Assembly (NCBI RefSeq): GCF_000801105.2
Contig: NC_079511.1
Span: forward strand, 11,834,784 to 11,898,783
Source: Raphanus sativus
Lineage: Eukaryota > Streptophyta > Magnoliopsida > Brassicales > Brassicaceae
Reading direction: 5' to 3'
DNA: 64,000 nucleotides
This document shows, one piece after another, positions 35,084 through 47,790 of the stretch; the first letter of the stretch is position 1; each line of letters starts with the position of its first letter. A program made the translations under genes and the position numbers. The notes beneath the pieces were generated by a model that did not search any database, was not told where the DNA came from, and was given only the letters and a program-made list of their open reading frames with translations.

Positions 35084-37351
35084 TTTATTTCATCACATGT
35101 TTTTGGTAATTGTAAAAACATTTACGATATTGGTTCATATGTTATCGAGCTATAATATTGTTGTATCTATACTTTTTTAAGTGTACATTTTTAAACTATG
35201 AAGTTTTATTGTTATTGTATTGTATTTTTTATACTTGGTAAACTTAACATAAACTGTATATATTAGAGCATTTAGTGTAGATTTTTGGGTTTTATTAAAT
35301 AAAAACTCTAAAATCTTTGATTTGAATTTATTTTTAATAGATTTTTATTTTGAAAATTATTTCCTATAGAAAAAATTAAAACAATTGTAAAAGTAACCCC
35401 AAAAAGATAACAATCAAGGTATGCGTAATATATTTAGGAAACATAAATTTGTATATGGAATTATGAAAAAAATAACTTTTAGTTAGCATGATACAAACTA
35501 TTAATAACTATCCAAACTTTTTAAAATATATAACGCATTTGGATTTTAAAAGTTTAAAAATATAAGCCATTAATGTATGAATTTATAAGATAGACGATTA
35601 CATGTCTTTGTAAAAAAATTGATTACATATCTCTAAAGAACTTAAATTTGGGTATAGAAAATTTAAATTTGGATTAGTCCAAGATGTTGAAGGGCCAATT
35701 GTATTTCTAAACCCAAATTACTATGTGCCCTTATTTTTTCTCCAGGTAACCTAACGATCCTTAAATAATAATTTGTTTTTATTAAAACAAAGTAAAACCG
35801 TTGGTTGTTTTTTGTTGATAACAAAGCAGCGACGACTGAGTTTCAGATGTCCTGATCTCAATTTACTATAATCGATTATAGGATTTTGTAAATTTTGCTT
35901 GAAGAAGAGTAAATCGATGGTAGAATATTTGTATTTTTGTTTAATTGTAGTAATTTAAAAATATTTTATGGAAGTAACTAATATCAAGGAGATCGTTATA
36001 CAAACCAAGGATTGTATCTGGTTTGCTACGAACATGTTATATACTACAGATTCAAATAGTATTTAAACACTTATACATTATTTGGTAGTGATTTGCATGA
36101 ATAAAAATTACTTGGTAGTAATAATCTGGTTATAGAATTGATCCCACCATGATGAGCTACGCATTTTAGCCTGCAATAAAAAAGAGTATCATTTAATCAT
36201 GTGAACAAAAAAAGAAAAAAACATTTAATTATGTGTTAAACACATAGGTAATGTTCAAATACGTAGCCCAGAATATGGAAACAAATTACGAAATGAATAA
36301 TTAATTGATCGGCTATTTTCAAGGGATATCTTAAAAGATTTATTTTAAAATTATTTCTAGTGGCATATAGAGGTAATTATTGAAGAAAATTTAGTGTTAT
36401 TTTCAACTTGTAATTCAGTTTTAATAAGATTAGATGTTTCATTGTTCCTAATTTGTCCAGGGTTCAACTGATTAATTTGGTTCTGATTGCAATTAGTATT
36501 TGATTAGGTCTTAGGTATTATAGTATATTGGTTAGTTAGTTAGTTGAGGGTCTACTCTACGAATTTATTTAGAGACGTACAAAACAAGTCATTATAAACT
36601 AGTATGTCCACGAATAACACTTGAAAAATATAAATTTTAAAATGGTCTTCCACAACAGAAATTTGCAAGGACAGGTTCATCTAGGACGTTTAGACATCAT
36701 TTTTGGTTTATAATATAGATTTAGTTTGTTTTTATTTATTTTTTAAAAAATTGAAAGATAGCAAGTTATTAAACAGACATATAAAGGAAACTGATTAATC
36801 ATATGAGCATTATAATTGGTACTAAAGGAGACGTTTGATAAAAAAAAAAGGTACTAAAGGAGACAAAATCACATGAAATCGATAACCAAAGAATTTTACC
36901 TAATCCATTGAAAGCAAAGGCAAATCTCATTTGCAAGAACCCACATGGTGAAGAAATCAACAGAGATTTGGATTTAATAAGCAAAAAGGTTAGAAACAAC
37001 CAGAGCTTGCTTAGGAATCAAGTTACTGTCATATAAACAAAACCATCTCTCTATCTCTCTGGCTTTTCATATAGCAGAAACAAACGCATCACTAAAGCGA
37101 CCTCTAAACTTTACCAAAATTAGATAAATAAAAATAAGTTGAGAAAGATAAAAAAGAGAAAGAGACATAAACTGAAGAATCAGAGAAGAGGAGGGAGATG
37201 CGGAAGAGCAATCACTTAAACAGGAAGTCTCAATAGCAGAATATGTGTCACTTTCACTCTTGTCTTCAAAGCAAAACCAGCACCACCACCAATACCACAA
37301 TTAGCTCATACCTCAATCCCACCAGCGTTGGAGAATTCAATCCATCAGAAG

Positions 37352-39963
37352 ATGGGTTCCCTTCAGACACCTATAGGCATGAGAAGCTCCTCATTGTTAG
37401 ATATGTCCTGCGGATATTTACTCAAAGAGTTACAGGCAAGTTTGTTTCATTATATGTTTCTTTTTTCCAAGTGAAATGGTTCATGTAGTTACAAAAAAAA
37501 GAGTATTGTGTGACATAAAGATGCTCACTGATTTGTAACACAGATGATATGGGATGAAGTTGGAGAAGATAAGTTTGAGAGAGAGAAAGTGTTGCTCGAC
37601 ATAGAGCAGGAATGTGTAGAGGCTTACCGTAGAAAAGTTGACCATGCCAATATTTCTAGGTCTCGTCTACATCAAGAGCTGGCGGAATCTGAAGCTGAAC
37701 TCACCCATCTTCTTCTGTGCCTCGGTGAAAGATCAGTACCTGGAAGGGTATTCTTCATTCCTCAGAATCGAACATGCTTTAAACAAAATCAAGACTATGG
37801 CAACATTTTTCAGATAACTTATGTTGTTGTCAATTCTTTAAATAGCCAGAGAAAAAGGAAGGAACGTTGAGGGAGCAGCTGGATGCTATTGCACCTGCAC
37901 TGCGTGAGATGAGGCTGGGGAAAGACGAGAGAGTGAAGCAGGTCAGGTCTGTCAAAGGGGAGATTCAGAAAATTTCAGCGGAAATAGCAGGAAGACCGAC
38001 ATATGAAGACTCATCTACAAATATAACCATAGACGACAACGATCTTTCTATAAAGAAACTCGAGGAGTATCAGAATGAACTCTATAGACTCCATGATGAG
38101 AAGGTATATATCTGTAATACTAATTAGAGAACACAATGACTTTTGGGAAAGTGCCTGGTTTAACTATATATGACTTATATTATTATTTTTTTGTCACAAC
38201 AAGAATGAAAGACTGCAGAAGGTTGAAATATATATATGCGCCATTCGAGACCTATCAGCAACCATGGAAACAGAAGCATCTATGATCATAACAAAGATTC
38301 ATCCAAGCCTCAATGACCTCTATGGAATATCCAAAAACATCAGTGATGATATCTTAAAAAAGCTTAATGGCACTGTTGTGTCTCTTGAAGAAGAAAAGCA
38401 GAAACGCCTTGAAAAGGTGAAAAGCTAAACTATACATGTTTTTTTTCATTACATTTTCTAGCCTATCTGCATGCTTGGGGGCATAACTAAGACCACACAA
38501 AACAGTAAAGAGACTCTTTATGAACATATATGATACTATAGATTCACCATCTTGGTAGAGCGTTATCAAACCTGTGGAATCTAATGGATGCATCTTATGA
38601 AGATCGTCAAAAGTTTGCACACGTCATCGAACTACTGTCATTCGAACCATCAGACGTGTGTGCTCCTGGCAGCATTACATCTAGCATAATCCACCAGGTA
38701 CGTATATTATAACAAAGGTTGCATACGTACCAATGATAGAAGATGTAAACTTAATTACCTTTTTCTTTGGAGCAAAAGGCTGAGGCTGAAGTGAAGAGGC
38801 TAGATCAACTGAAAGCAAGCAAAACCAAAGAACTTTTCCTCAAGAAACAAAAGGAACTAGAGACTACATGCAACATATCACATATGGAGACTCCATCAAC
38901 AGAAGTGGGAGATATAATAAACCTAGTAGACTCTGGTGAGTCTCTCTAACTGTAACCTTTCTGCAACGTGCTGCTGCATGCCTTGTCTTCAATATATTCA
39001 TTCATTCATTCATGAGAGAGTTTGAATCAACACTGATCAGGTGAAATTGACCACGTCGACCTTCTTACTGCAATGGATGAGAAGATATCGAGAGCAAAGG
39101 AGGAAGCAGCAAGTAGAAAAGTAATAATTGAAAAAGTGGATAGGTGGATGTTAGCACGAGATGAAGAGCGCTGGCTTGAAGAATATGACCAGGTTTTGTC
39201 TCTTTGCATTTTTTTACATCTCTCTAGTCTAACTCATGTAACAAACTCTTGTGATGTCACAGGATGAGAACCGATACTCAGTAAGTAGAAATGCTCATCG
39301 AAACCTAAGGCGAGCTGAACGTGCACGCAAAGAAGTCAGCAAAATCACAGGTATTATAATCTATTGTTCAAGAAGAAATCGCTAGGCAGAAGACCCATTT
39401 TTTGTAAACAATACAAATGATGTTGACACCAGGATTAGTGGAATCAATATTGGTAAAGACTAAGAGCTGGGAAGCAGAAAGACAGAAGGTCTTCTTGTAC
39501 AATGAGGTAACACAACCTTATGCCTATGCATGGAATCATCAACAATAGGAAACTCTGAAACCGATTAGAAATACTCACTTGTGGCTGCTTTTCAGGAACC
39601 TCTGGTTGCAATGTTACAAGAATACAATAATCTGAGGCAGGAAAAGGAGGTGGAGAAGCAACGGCTCCGGGTTAGTCTCTCACAAATCTGTGAACATGAA
39701 TTATATATCTTGACCTAAAAACTGATTTTACAATGCAGGAAAAGAAGAAGATCATTCCACAACCTGTAGCACAGCAAGATAACTTTTATGTGGCGAGACC
39801 AAGTAGTAGCAGTCGCAACCGAAGTATCAATGGTGGATATGGTAGTGCAAGTCCTTTGAACAGAAAGCTTTCAAGAGGATTCAGCAACAATACCAGTTAC
39901 ACATCTCTTGGTACATCTTTAAGAAGAGAATCTTCAGGGATCATCAAAAACACATGGCCTTAG
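37352..39963 (+). CDS. microtubule-associated protein, MAP65/ASE1/PRC1 family, MAP65-8-like
   Basis: Eleven exons, 37352-37435, 37544-37747, 37846-38103, 38204-38416, 38542-38697, 38779-38935, 39041-39192, 39263-39350, 39433-39506, 39596-39670 and 39739-39963, join in frame to 561 residues, the size expected for MAP65-8. The protein is almost entirely helical coiled coil. It carries the conserved MAP65 core (IDLVD-like region [23 protein letters not shown] and [14 protein letters not shown], about residues 370-440), the part that binds microtubules. The short tail is basic, rich in Ser and Arg. The family cross-links antiparallel microtubules in interphase arrays and the phragmoplast. Intron 1 has a GC donor (CAG|GCAAGT) rather than GT; the nearby GT would break the frame. 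The start at 37352 gives the family opening [16 protein letters not shown]. Confidence 0.93.
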
Positions 39964-40851
39964 ACGCCTACAGTCTTGCTTCTTGGCAGCCTTCTCCGTG
40001 ATGAAAACAGAGCTTCTGTTGTATTATATTGTCTCCTTGACTTCATTTATGTGTGTTTAAATCTTATTTGTTTCGCCAGAAAAATTCATATATTTTCTTT
40101 TGCTATCTGCCTATTAAACCATATATTATATCAAAGGTAGCACATATATCAGAAAAAATTCATATACGTATGCATATATTATTTAAGATACCTAAATAAC
40201 GTTACAAAAATAGGCACACGATCTTGAACATGGTGACTGTTTGGGTTATACGTAAAAGTTAAAAGTTACGGAATATTTTAGCCTTAGGAGTTAGGAGACA
40301 ACTCTTGTTTGTTTTCATTTCCACTTGAAACATTTTTATTTTCATTTTTTGTCAACTATTTTCATTTCCTTTTGGGTTTTAATAGTATAGATTCTTGTCG
40401 TCATATAAGTTTTGCTTTTCATTACTTTTCTTAAGGTAAATTACAAAATATTCTGTAAGCAAAACCTACCTTTCCTCATAAAGAAAAGTCTGGCCAAGTT
40501 AGACTGGTAAAAGTAGAAACGTTTTAATGAATTAAGACTCGGGCTGATCTAAAGTGTAACTGTTTTGCTAGATTTGTTACTATATTTTAGTATTTCTACC
40601 TTCTTTTCAAAATTGAAATTACTTAGCTTCCTCTTAAGATATAAAAGTCACATTATCATATATAGTATGATGTAAATAATGCCCTAGGCAATACGTAACA
40701 TAAGCCAAAACACGAGATGTAGATCCAAAACTGTCGGAACTAAATCAGATAATAAGTGAACCCTGTGTAAATCAGATCCCCTCAAGAAACGAAAAAAAAA
40801 AAGATAACAGAAAGGGCAAAAGAGGAAAAGTATATGAGACGTGTCACGATC
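39964..40851. other. intergenic spacer between convergent MAP65-8 and AGM1
   Basis: Contains both 3' UTRs and AT-rich DNA. No gene or clear repeat seen. Confidence 0.5.
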
Positions 40852-41721
40852 TTAACAAAACCTGTAATCTCCACCGTCGATCGTAGCGTTCGCAGCCACG
40901 GGAGGTATCACGAAATGCCACAACCTCCCGGCGGCGTGAGCTCTATGCTTCCGGCACAAAAACTCGTTGGCGAAAGTCTTCTCCACCCTCCGGTTAACAT
41001 CGTGCAAGAACACGTGAGTAACTCCAGGCTTCTTCCTGTTCCTAGCCATAACCGCCGCCGAGTAAATCGCCGCCATTCTTCCCGGAGCTTCGGCGAAGTA
41101 ACCTTTAGGAGCGTCGACCATGATCAGATCCCACTCCGTGTCGTAGAACTCGTCGGGGAGCCCCGTGAGCGCGAGCTTGCAGCGCTCGTTCCCTCGGAGG
41201 TAAGATTTCGCGGGGAAACAGCTCGGCTCAGTTTTGTAAGAGCGGAGAAGCTTGTCGGCTTCTTGTAGCTGCGTCCTGTAACGCACGTGATGCGCACGGA
41301 GGAAGGGGGAGTCTTTGGTCACTTTCTGGAACCACTCGAGATCTTCCTCGAGGAAGAGCGTTTTGCCTCGCGGGTTGAGAGAGGCCCACATGAGGGAGTC
41401 CCGGCCCAGTCCGAAGACGAGGAAGTTGGCAGGAGCTAGCTGTTTCAGGACGTTGAAAGAGATCGAGATCTCGGCCATGTTCTGCTGCGGGACCACGGTG
41501 GAGGTCGCGTAGTGGACGATGGCTTGGAGCTGGATCGGTGTCGCTTCGTAATCGGCCGCCGCGGCTGCTGCTCGGCTTTTGGCGCTCGCGGTGGAGCAGA
41601 GGAAGAGAGCGTCGTCTGCGGTTCGTAAGAAGCTTGTGAAGAGTAGAGCGCCGCCTACTAGACCGGCTAGTAGTACGGTGGTGATGATCCATCGTTTCTC
41701 CGGTGGTATTAAGTTGCTCAT
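40852..41721 (-). CDS. DUF579 glucuronic acid 4-O-methyltransferase, AGM1-like (AT1G27930 homologue)
   Basis: A single exon of 289 residues. A type II membrane anchor (about residues 12-32, TTVLLAGLVGGALLF) follows a short cytosolic N-terminus, as expected for a Golgi enzyme. The DUF579 domain fills the rest: NFLVFGLGRDSLMWASLNP, FLEEDLEWFQKV, HHVRYRTQL, DLIMVDAPKGYF (SAM-fold region) and THVFLHDVNRRVE. Members transfer methyl groups from S-adenosylmethionine to glucuronic acid. The related GXMT proteins act on xylan, while AT1G27930 (AGM1) acts on arabinogalactan. Assignment to AGM1 rests on sequence and on its position beside MAP65-8 and ABCB13. The coding sequence is GC-rich relative to its surroundings, which creates long spurious frames on other strands. 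Confidence 0.92.
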   Translation of the reverse strand: MSNLIPPEKRWIITTVLLAGLVGGALLFTSFLRTADDALFLCSTASAKSRAAAAAADYEATPIQLQAIVHYATSTVVPQQNMAEISISFNVLKQLAPANFLVFGLGRDSLMWASLNPRGKTLFLEEDLEWFQKVTKDSPFLRAHHVRYRTQLQEADKLLRSYKTEPSCFPAKSYLRGNERCKLALTGLPDEFYDTEWDLIMVDAPKGYFAEAPGRMAAIYSAAVMARNRKKPGVTHVFLHDVNRRVEKTFANEFLCRKHRAHAAGRLWHFVIPPVAANATIDGGDYRFC

Positions 41722-42245
41722 CTTGATCTCAGATCTGACTTATTCTTTTTGTGTGTGTGTTTCTCTGGTCAAGACCTCGAAATGAGGATATAGAAATGTG
41801 AATAGAGTTATTGATTGGGGAGAAATGAGTTAGAAAAATATTGTGATATTTTTTCTTGGAGGAGGGCATCTGGTTCTATGACACGTGTCTGTTTCCGACC
41901 AATCAAGTAGCTTTGAAGAGTATATGAATTATGATGTGAGCAAGACACGTAACTCTGGTTTATTCAGCTGACATATGATATTTTATTGGAATAGATCTGT
42001 TCGTGCCCACGTTGTTCTGCAAAAGATAACGTTCAACAAAATAGTCCAATCCATTACAAAAAAAATAAAATAAGATTTGTATATATATTCTTTAACATAT
42101 GTTTTCAAGCAAGCTCATTCATTTTTAAGAGCCAATAAATTACATGTAGTGTTTTTTTTTTCAAAAAAAAAAATTACATGTAGTGTGTGTGTGTATATAT
42201 AGTTAACAAAATAAAAATGGCAGAATAAACTTCAGCGGTCGCAAG
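41722..42245. other. spacer with AGM1 promoter and ABCB13 3' UTR
   Basis: AT-rich, with GT and TA microsatellites near 42185-42200. A 20-bp-scale near repeat of TTACATGTAGTG occurs at 42139 and 42173. No gene. Confidence 0.5.
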
Positions 42246-45200
42246 TCATACCAGTTCTTGAAGACTTGTCAATTGCTTATAGAAACCATTAGATATGGAA
42301 ACAAGCTCTCTATGACTTCCTTTCTCCACAACTCTTCCTTTATGCAAAACAGCGATGGTGTCTGCTTTTCTTATGGTCGAGAGCCTATGTGCCACCAGCA
42401 CCGTAGTTCGTCCCTTCATAAGCTTGTCTAGCGCCTCTTGGACAAGTCTCTCCGAGCTCGTGTCCAAAGCACTCGTTGCCTCATCAAGGAGAAGCACCGA
42501 AGGATCCTTTAGAACCGCCCTCGCGATAGCCACTCTCTGTTTCTGACCACCTGACAACTGCACTCCCTTTTCACCCACGTGCGTCTTGTACCCTTCTTCC
42601 ATCCTGCTTATGAACTCGTGCGCGTTCGCAGCTTTAGCTGCTTCGATTATCTCTGCCTCCGACGCGTTCTCGTTCCCGTACTTGATGTTCTCGAGAACGG
42701 TCGTTGAAAACAGAGCCGGTTCTTGCTGGACCAACGCTAGCTTCTTCCGCAAGCTACGTAGGTTTAGGGCTTTTATGTCTTTCCCATCGATACAGAGATT
42801 GCCCTTGTCCGCGTCATAGAATCTCATGATCAGACCGATCACCGTGCTCTTCCCCGAACCGCTAGGTCCCACGACCGCAAGACTTTTCCCGGCTGAGACT
42901 CTTAGGTTTAGGTTTTGGAAAATGGGGACATCAAGTCTTGCGGGGTACGCAAAGCTCACGTTTCTAAATTCTATATCCCCTTTGATCTGAGTGACCAGTC
43001 TTGAGTTAGGCTGATCTGGAGGTATCTCGGTCTCTCTATGTAAAACCCTAAAAACCGATCCGAGCGCTTGCGTGCCCTTCACGATATCTGGCGTCAAGGC
43101 AAGCGTTTCCGCAACTGAGAAAGCAGTGACGATCAACACCATGAAAGACTTGATACTATCCGAAAAATTCGTCTCCTTGTGCTTGATCAAAACCGAGACG
43201 TACCAGAGACCAAGAGCGTAGGAACAGAACGCAAGAAACTGGGAAAAGCCATATCCAATTCCAGAGATATGGCCTCTGAGAAAAGCACTCTTGGTGGGTT
43301 TGCTTAGCTCACAAGCAAACTGCTCGGAGATCTGCTTCTCAGCACCAAACGAAGCCACAGTTCTTATATTCTCAATCGCTTCACGCGCCACTGAAGTTGC
43401 TTTAGAGTAAGCCCTTGTGTAATCTCCCCCAAAGCCTTTTAGAAACAGTTGCTGTAACAAAACACATTTCAAGATTCAAGATTCAAGATTCAAGATTCAA
43501 GATTCAAGATTCGGAATATGGTTGACAGGATCTTTGTTTTTGTGTTTTACCTCGGTAAGTGCAGCGGCAATGAGAAGAGGGAAACAAGCAGTTACTACAG
43601 CAGCAACACGCCAGCTGTAGTAAAAGGCTATAGCTAACGCTGTGACTGTAAGAGACAGGTTTTGGACTATTGTCGAGAGGCGATCTGCTAGAGCACTTCT
43701 CACCAAAGTTGCATCAGCAGCCAAGATTGAAGTGAGTGAGCCAGTGTTGTTCTCATCTAAATCAAACCACCCAATCTCATTTGAAAGAATCGCTGTACAA
43801 AAAATAGCAACATTCAAGAAACATATATCGTTCCCAAAGCAAAGATGTTTTAACTTGTTTGATTGGTGGTTACCTGAGAAGAGGGATAAGCGAACCCTGG
43901 AAGTAAGACGCTCTCCCATAAGTGTATAGAAGTAATGCTGAAGGAGATATATAGGAGCTGTTACAACTGCAATACCAACAAAGATAATAGCTACCTTTTC
44001 GACATCACGCTTGATCACACTAGGAGAAGGAGAATAAAACGCTGTTAACACATAAGCAATCCCCATGGAGAACAATGGAGTTTGTGCTCCTGCAAGAACT
44101 GCACCTATTGAGCCAAGTAACGCATATGGCCACTCTGGAGCATTCAGCTTTATCAGTTCCCATATCGTCGAAGATGAGCTCAAATCTTCTCCATCAGAGT
44201 CTTTATCACTCTTCTCCTGGACTTCCCTGAAGCTTGAGGTCCTTCTTGAGCTAGAAACTCTTCTTGAACTACAAGAACCAGCGTGAGACTTACCGGCTTC
44301 AGACATAATTGATCTAGGGTCTTCTTGAGGTTCTGTCTCTTGGACATTGACAAGAGTCGCGTAATCTCCTCCTCTTGAAAGCAGTTCTGTGTGGCTACCG
44401 GTTTCCACAACTTGACCATTTCTCAATACAACAATCTTGTCAACATTACGGATGGTGGATAATCTATGTGCAACCACTAGTGTTGTTCTTTTTTCCATAA
44501 CATTGTCAAGTGCTTGCTGCACAATCTTCTCTGATTCAGCATCAAGAGCGCTCGTTGCTTCATCTAAGAGTAGTATCTTTGGATTCCTTAGAACCGCTCG
44601 AGCAATAGCAATCCTCTGTTTCTGTCCTCCTGAGAGCTGAGTTCCTCCTTCTCCAACCTATTAGAATGGTTTGACCAATAAGGAAGTAAATATATGAAAA
44701 AGATGATGACTATGCAATTTTTGAGTAGATTTACCTGAGTATTATAACCATTAGGTAATGATTTAATGAAAGAATCTGCATTGGCTGCTTTAGCAGCTTC
44801 AATGATCTGATCCATACTAGCATTCTCTTTACCAAGAAGAATATTGGAAGCTATTGTGGTGGCGAATAGAGCCGGTTCTTGGCTCACTAAACCCATCTGT
44901 TCTCTCAACCAGTTCAGCTTCAAGCTCTTGATGTCATTCCCATCCAAGAGAATCTCCCCTGACTTTGGTTCATAGAAACGTTGAACCATTGATATGATTG
45001 TGCTTTTCCCTGAGCCGCTTGGACCCACAAATGCAAAAGTCTTGCCTGAAGGTATAGTGAAACTAAGATTCTCAAACACCATGTTTGGTCTTGAAGGATA
45101 AGCAAAAGACACTTGATGAAACTCAATCTTCCCAGCTACGTTTTGCAAAGCTGTTCCCTCGTCTAGTCTTTCAGAACCTTCGAGATTCTTGTTCTCTATC

Positions 45201-46812
45201 ATTCTGAATATATTTGCAGCAGCAACTCTGCCTTTGGAGATAGCTGATATGCTAGGCGCCGCTTGACCTAAGGCGCTGGAAATGAACACAAAATGATATG
45301 TGATAAGCAGTTTGATGACCCATCAGGCAAATGTTTTTGGACTTACAATCCGCTAAAGATGACGTTGAGGATCGTTGTGAAGGCTTTTGCGCCGTTTGTT
45401 TTGCCGTGGCGAACAAGAAGACTAGCGTACCACAAAAGCAAAGCCCAAGCACAAAACAAGAGGCTGTATGTTAATCCAACTCCTAAGCCTTTAGCAAGAC
45501 CGCTTCTTTTACAGAGTTTCAGAGCTTTCTTGAGAGAGTTTGAGTAAGTGTTTACAGCTTTCTCTTCTCCTACAAATGCATACACTGTTCTCACCTGTGA
45601 AATTACCTAAAGAACAATCAAAGTGTTAAGAAATTTAGGTCTTAGGTTGTTTCTGTGTGTTAGATTTTGCAAGCAAAAATACCAAATGCATGTGAATGTG
45701 TTTGGTGTCTGACTTCACATTTTGAAACAAAATATTTTTTTATTTATGAAAAAAAAAACTGAAAAAATGTTATTATATCTTTTACTATTTTTTTGCTAAC
45801 TATATCTTTTACTATTTAAATTTTGTTGGTGAAAACGTTTTGCACAAGTAAATAAAGAAGTTAGCACTTGACACAGTCTCAGCGTTGGTATGTAAACAAA
45901 CCTCTTCTGCGACTTTGCCTGCATCAGCATAAGCAGCTTCACTCTTCTCTGAGATTGTAGACATGATTATAGCGTACCCTCCTCCTGCAATTGCTATCAA
46001 TGGAACCACTGCTAACGTGAGCAGCGTTAGTTGCCATACCGACAGAAAACCTACCACAAATCCGGCTATGAACTGAGATAGATACCGCAATACATGGCCT
46101 GTCTGATTCAGAACAAAACATTTCATCAGTTACATTTTTTGTCCTTAATTCATATGTTTGAGTGAGTACCTTATCACCAATTGCATCTTGGACCAAGATA
46201 GCATCACTTGAGATGTGGAAAATGAGATTTGAATCTCTAGCTTCTGTATCAAAGAAAGTAATGTCTTTCGCTAAGATTGCTTTGAGATAGTTTATACGCA
46301 ATCTAGCTGTTTGTCTTTCCCCTGTTTGCGTCCAACATGCAACTCCTGCCAATAAACCATCCAACTAAAAAACATGTAATTTGGTAACATCATAGAAACA
46401 GACCAATGGATGTATAGCTAGAAACGTACCGATCCAGGCTGATACAAAAGTAACCAGTCCTAAGTAGACCAAGTCTAGAGCATTCTGACAAAGACAAAAC
46501 ACTTATGAACATACATCAAGAGAGAGAGAACATATAGATTTTCATTCTGAAAGAAACCTGTGAAACGCGGGAAGATAGGGCTTTAGGATCTGTAGATAGA
46601 TTGCCAAGAGAGTCTAGCATCTTTCCGAAGAACACAAAGAAGAGAGGAAGCGTAGCGCCAAGAGTACACGCACCTAAACTGCCTAGAATCATCAGAAAGC
46701 AATCAAGTTTATCTGCTGCGCCGAACAAACCCATCAATGAAACAGAGTCTTTCTTCTTTGAGTCCGTCTCATTCTGAATGTTTCCATTAGAGAGAGGTTC
46801 CGTGCTATCCAT
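42246..46812 (-). CDS. full-size ABCB (P-glycoprotein/MDR) transporter, ABCB13-like
   Basis: Nine exons on the minus strand, 46812-46558, 46484-46430, 46345-46170, 46102-45902, 45606-45347, 45275-44735, 44657-43874, 43792-43551 and 43451-42246, join in frame to 1239 residues (Arabidopsis ABCB13 and ABCB14 are about 1245). The layout is TMD1, NBD1, a Ser/Arg-rich linker (about 600-650), TMD2, NBD2. NBD1 has Walker [10 protein letters not shown] (near 400), Q-loop VSQEPALF, signature LSGGQKQR, Walker [13 protein letters not shown] and the H-loop VAHRLST. NBD2 repeats all of these (Walker A near 1040), so both ATP sites look competent. It would be a plasma-membrane exporter or importer. ABCB14 imports malate in guard cells, and ABCB13 and ABCB14 have been linked to auxin transport. 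The ABCB13 name is from synteny beside AGM1 and LTPG1. The small extra acceptor after VISQ (exon 5) offers an alternative splice. Confidence 0.93.
43471..43512. repeat. 7-bp minisatellite, six copies, in ABCB13 intron 8
   Basis: AAGATTC repeated six times without mismatch, close to the acceptor-side exon boundary at 43451. It is likely length-polymorphic. Confidence 0.9.
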
Positions 46813-47631
46813 TTTCACTGAAAACAGAGAGCAAAGCACTACTGAAAAGTGAATAGATCAGCAGCAAGGTCTTTAAGGTTGTGGTTTCTTGTGGAGAAAG
46901 CAATACGAAGGGCACAACGGGAATTACACAATAGAGCCATCTCCCTCACTTATTTAATGTATAGTGTTAATAAGGAACGCTAACTCACCTATAAAGCGAT
47001 CTTTCTAACTGCTTTTGACAACTCAAAGTTAATGGGGGAACGCTAAAGGCAAGCATAATAGGTTGCTGATCATATCAATATCTTGTACATAATCATTGTG
47101 GAGCCACTCATCTTATCATGTTTTCATGTAAAAGGGTTTGCATATATGTGGTAGCTATTTATAAAAGAATGTGATCCCTGCTATGACACAATGTAAAGTA
47201 TGTTATGGTTTGATATAGTAACATCATGGTCAGGCATGATTTTGGTGAATGGATTTAATGTGATTTGTCTGAAACTAATGGCGCCTACAAACGCAACACG
47301 CGGCTGCTTTTGATCCGCTGATTTTATACTACCAACAATTTTTGAATGGTGCATGTCATGTGCACTGCTGGCTGTTAATAAAGTGTGAGAGTTTTGTCTC
47401 ACTGGTAACTTAGATGAACACCAAAGTGTACACTAGCTAAAGAAAAGTGAAGTACAGTAGATGAGACCAGTCTTTTACGAGTACGACTTTCGCCAGTGAG
47501 ATTGCTTTCTGATGATTGCATCTCCCTGGGAAATTTTCCAAATATAAACGTGATGGCCAGGCTCAGAGAAGCTTACTAGTGCAGGCTCCATGTGGATGAG
47601 TAGTGCCACCATCCTGGAGACCATGATACAA

Positions 47632-47790
47632 AAACCCCTAAATTTTCAGTTTTAAAAAAATTAACGTTTTTAAATATCTTCATAACTAAATTTATTAACA
47701 ATTCTCATATAAAAATTAATAAAAAAATTAAAGTTATTTTTAAGAAAAATGTTGCCAGGCCCCATAAACCGTGAGCCGGCACTGTTATTA
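47632..47790. repeat. GCCGGC-ended dispersed repeat, copy 1
   Basis: The complement of 47740-47790 (TGCCGGCTCACGGTTTATGG, then GGCCTGGC) resembles 53797-53850 in the LTPG1 intron (GACCGGCTCATAGTTTACAG, then GGTCCTTGGGC), in opposite orientation. The two look like members of one dispersed repeat family. Confidence 0.45.

Larger units (their letters stand above)
33388..37020. other. intergenic repeat-rich DNA upstream of MAP65-8
   Basis: No gene is supported. 33830-34430 is less AT-rich, with pyrimidine-rich sequence reminiscent of a retroposon leader, but I could not assign it. 34440-36900 is AT-rich with short hairpin motifs. The promoter of MAP65-8 should lie at the right end. Confidence 0.45.

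Noticed and set aside
40834..41785. Plus-strand and second-frame ORFs of up to 154 codons over AGM1
   Set aside because: Shadows of a GC-rich coding exon; the minus-strand 289-codon frame carries all DUF579 motifs.
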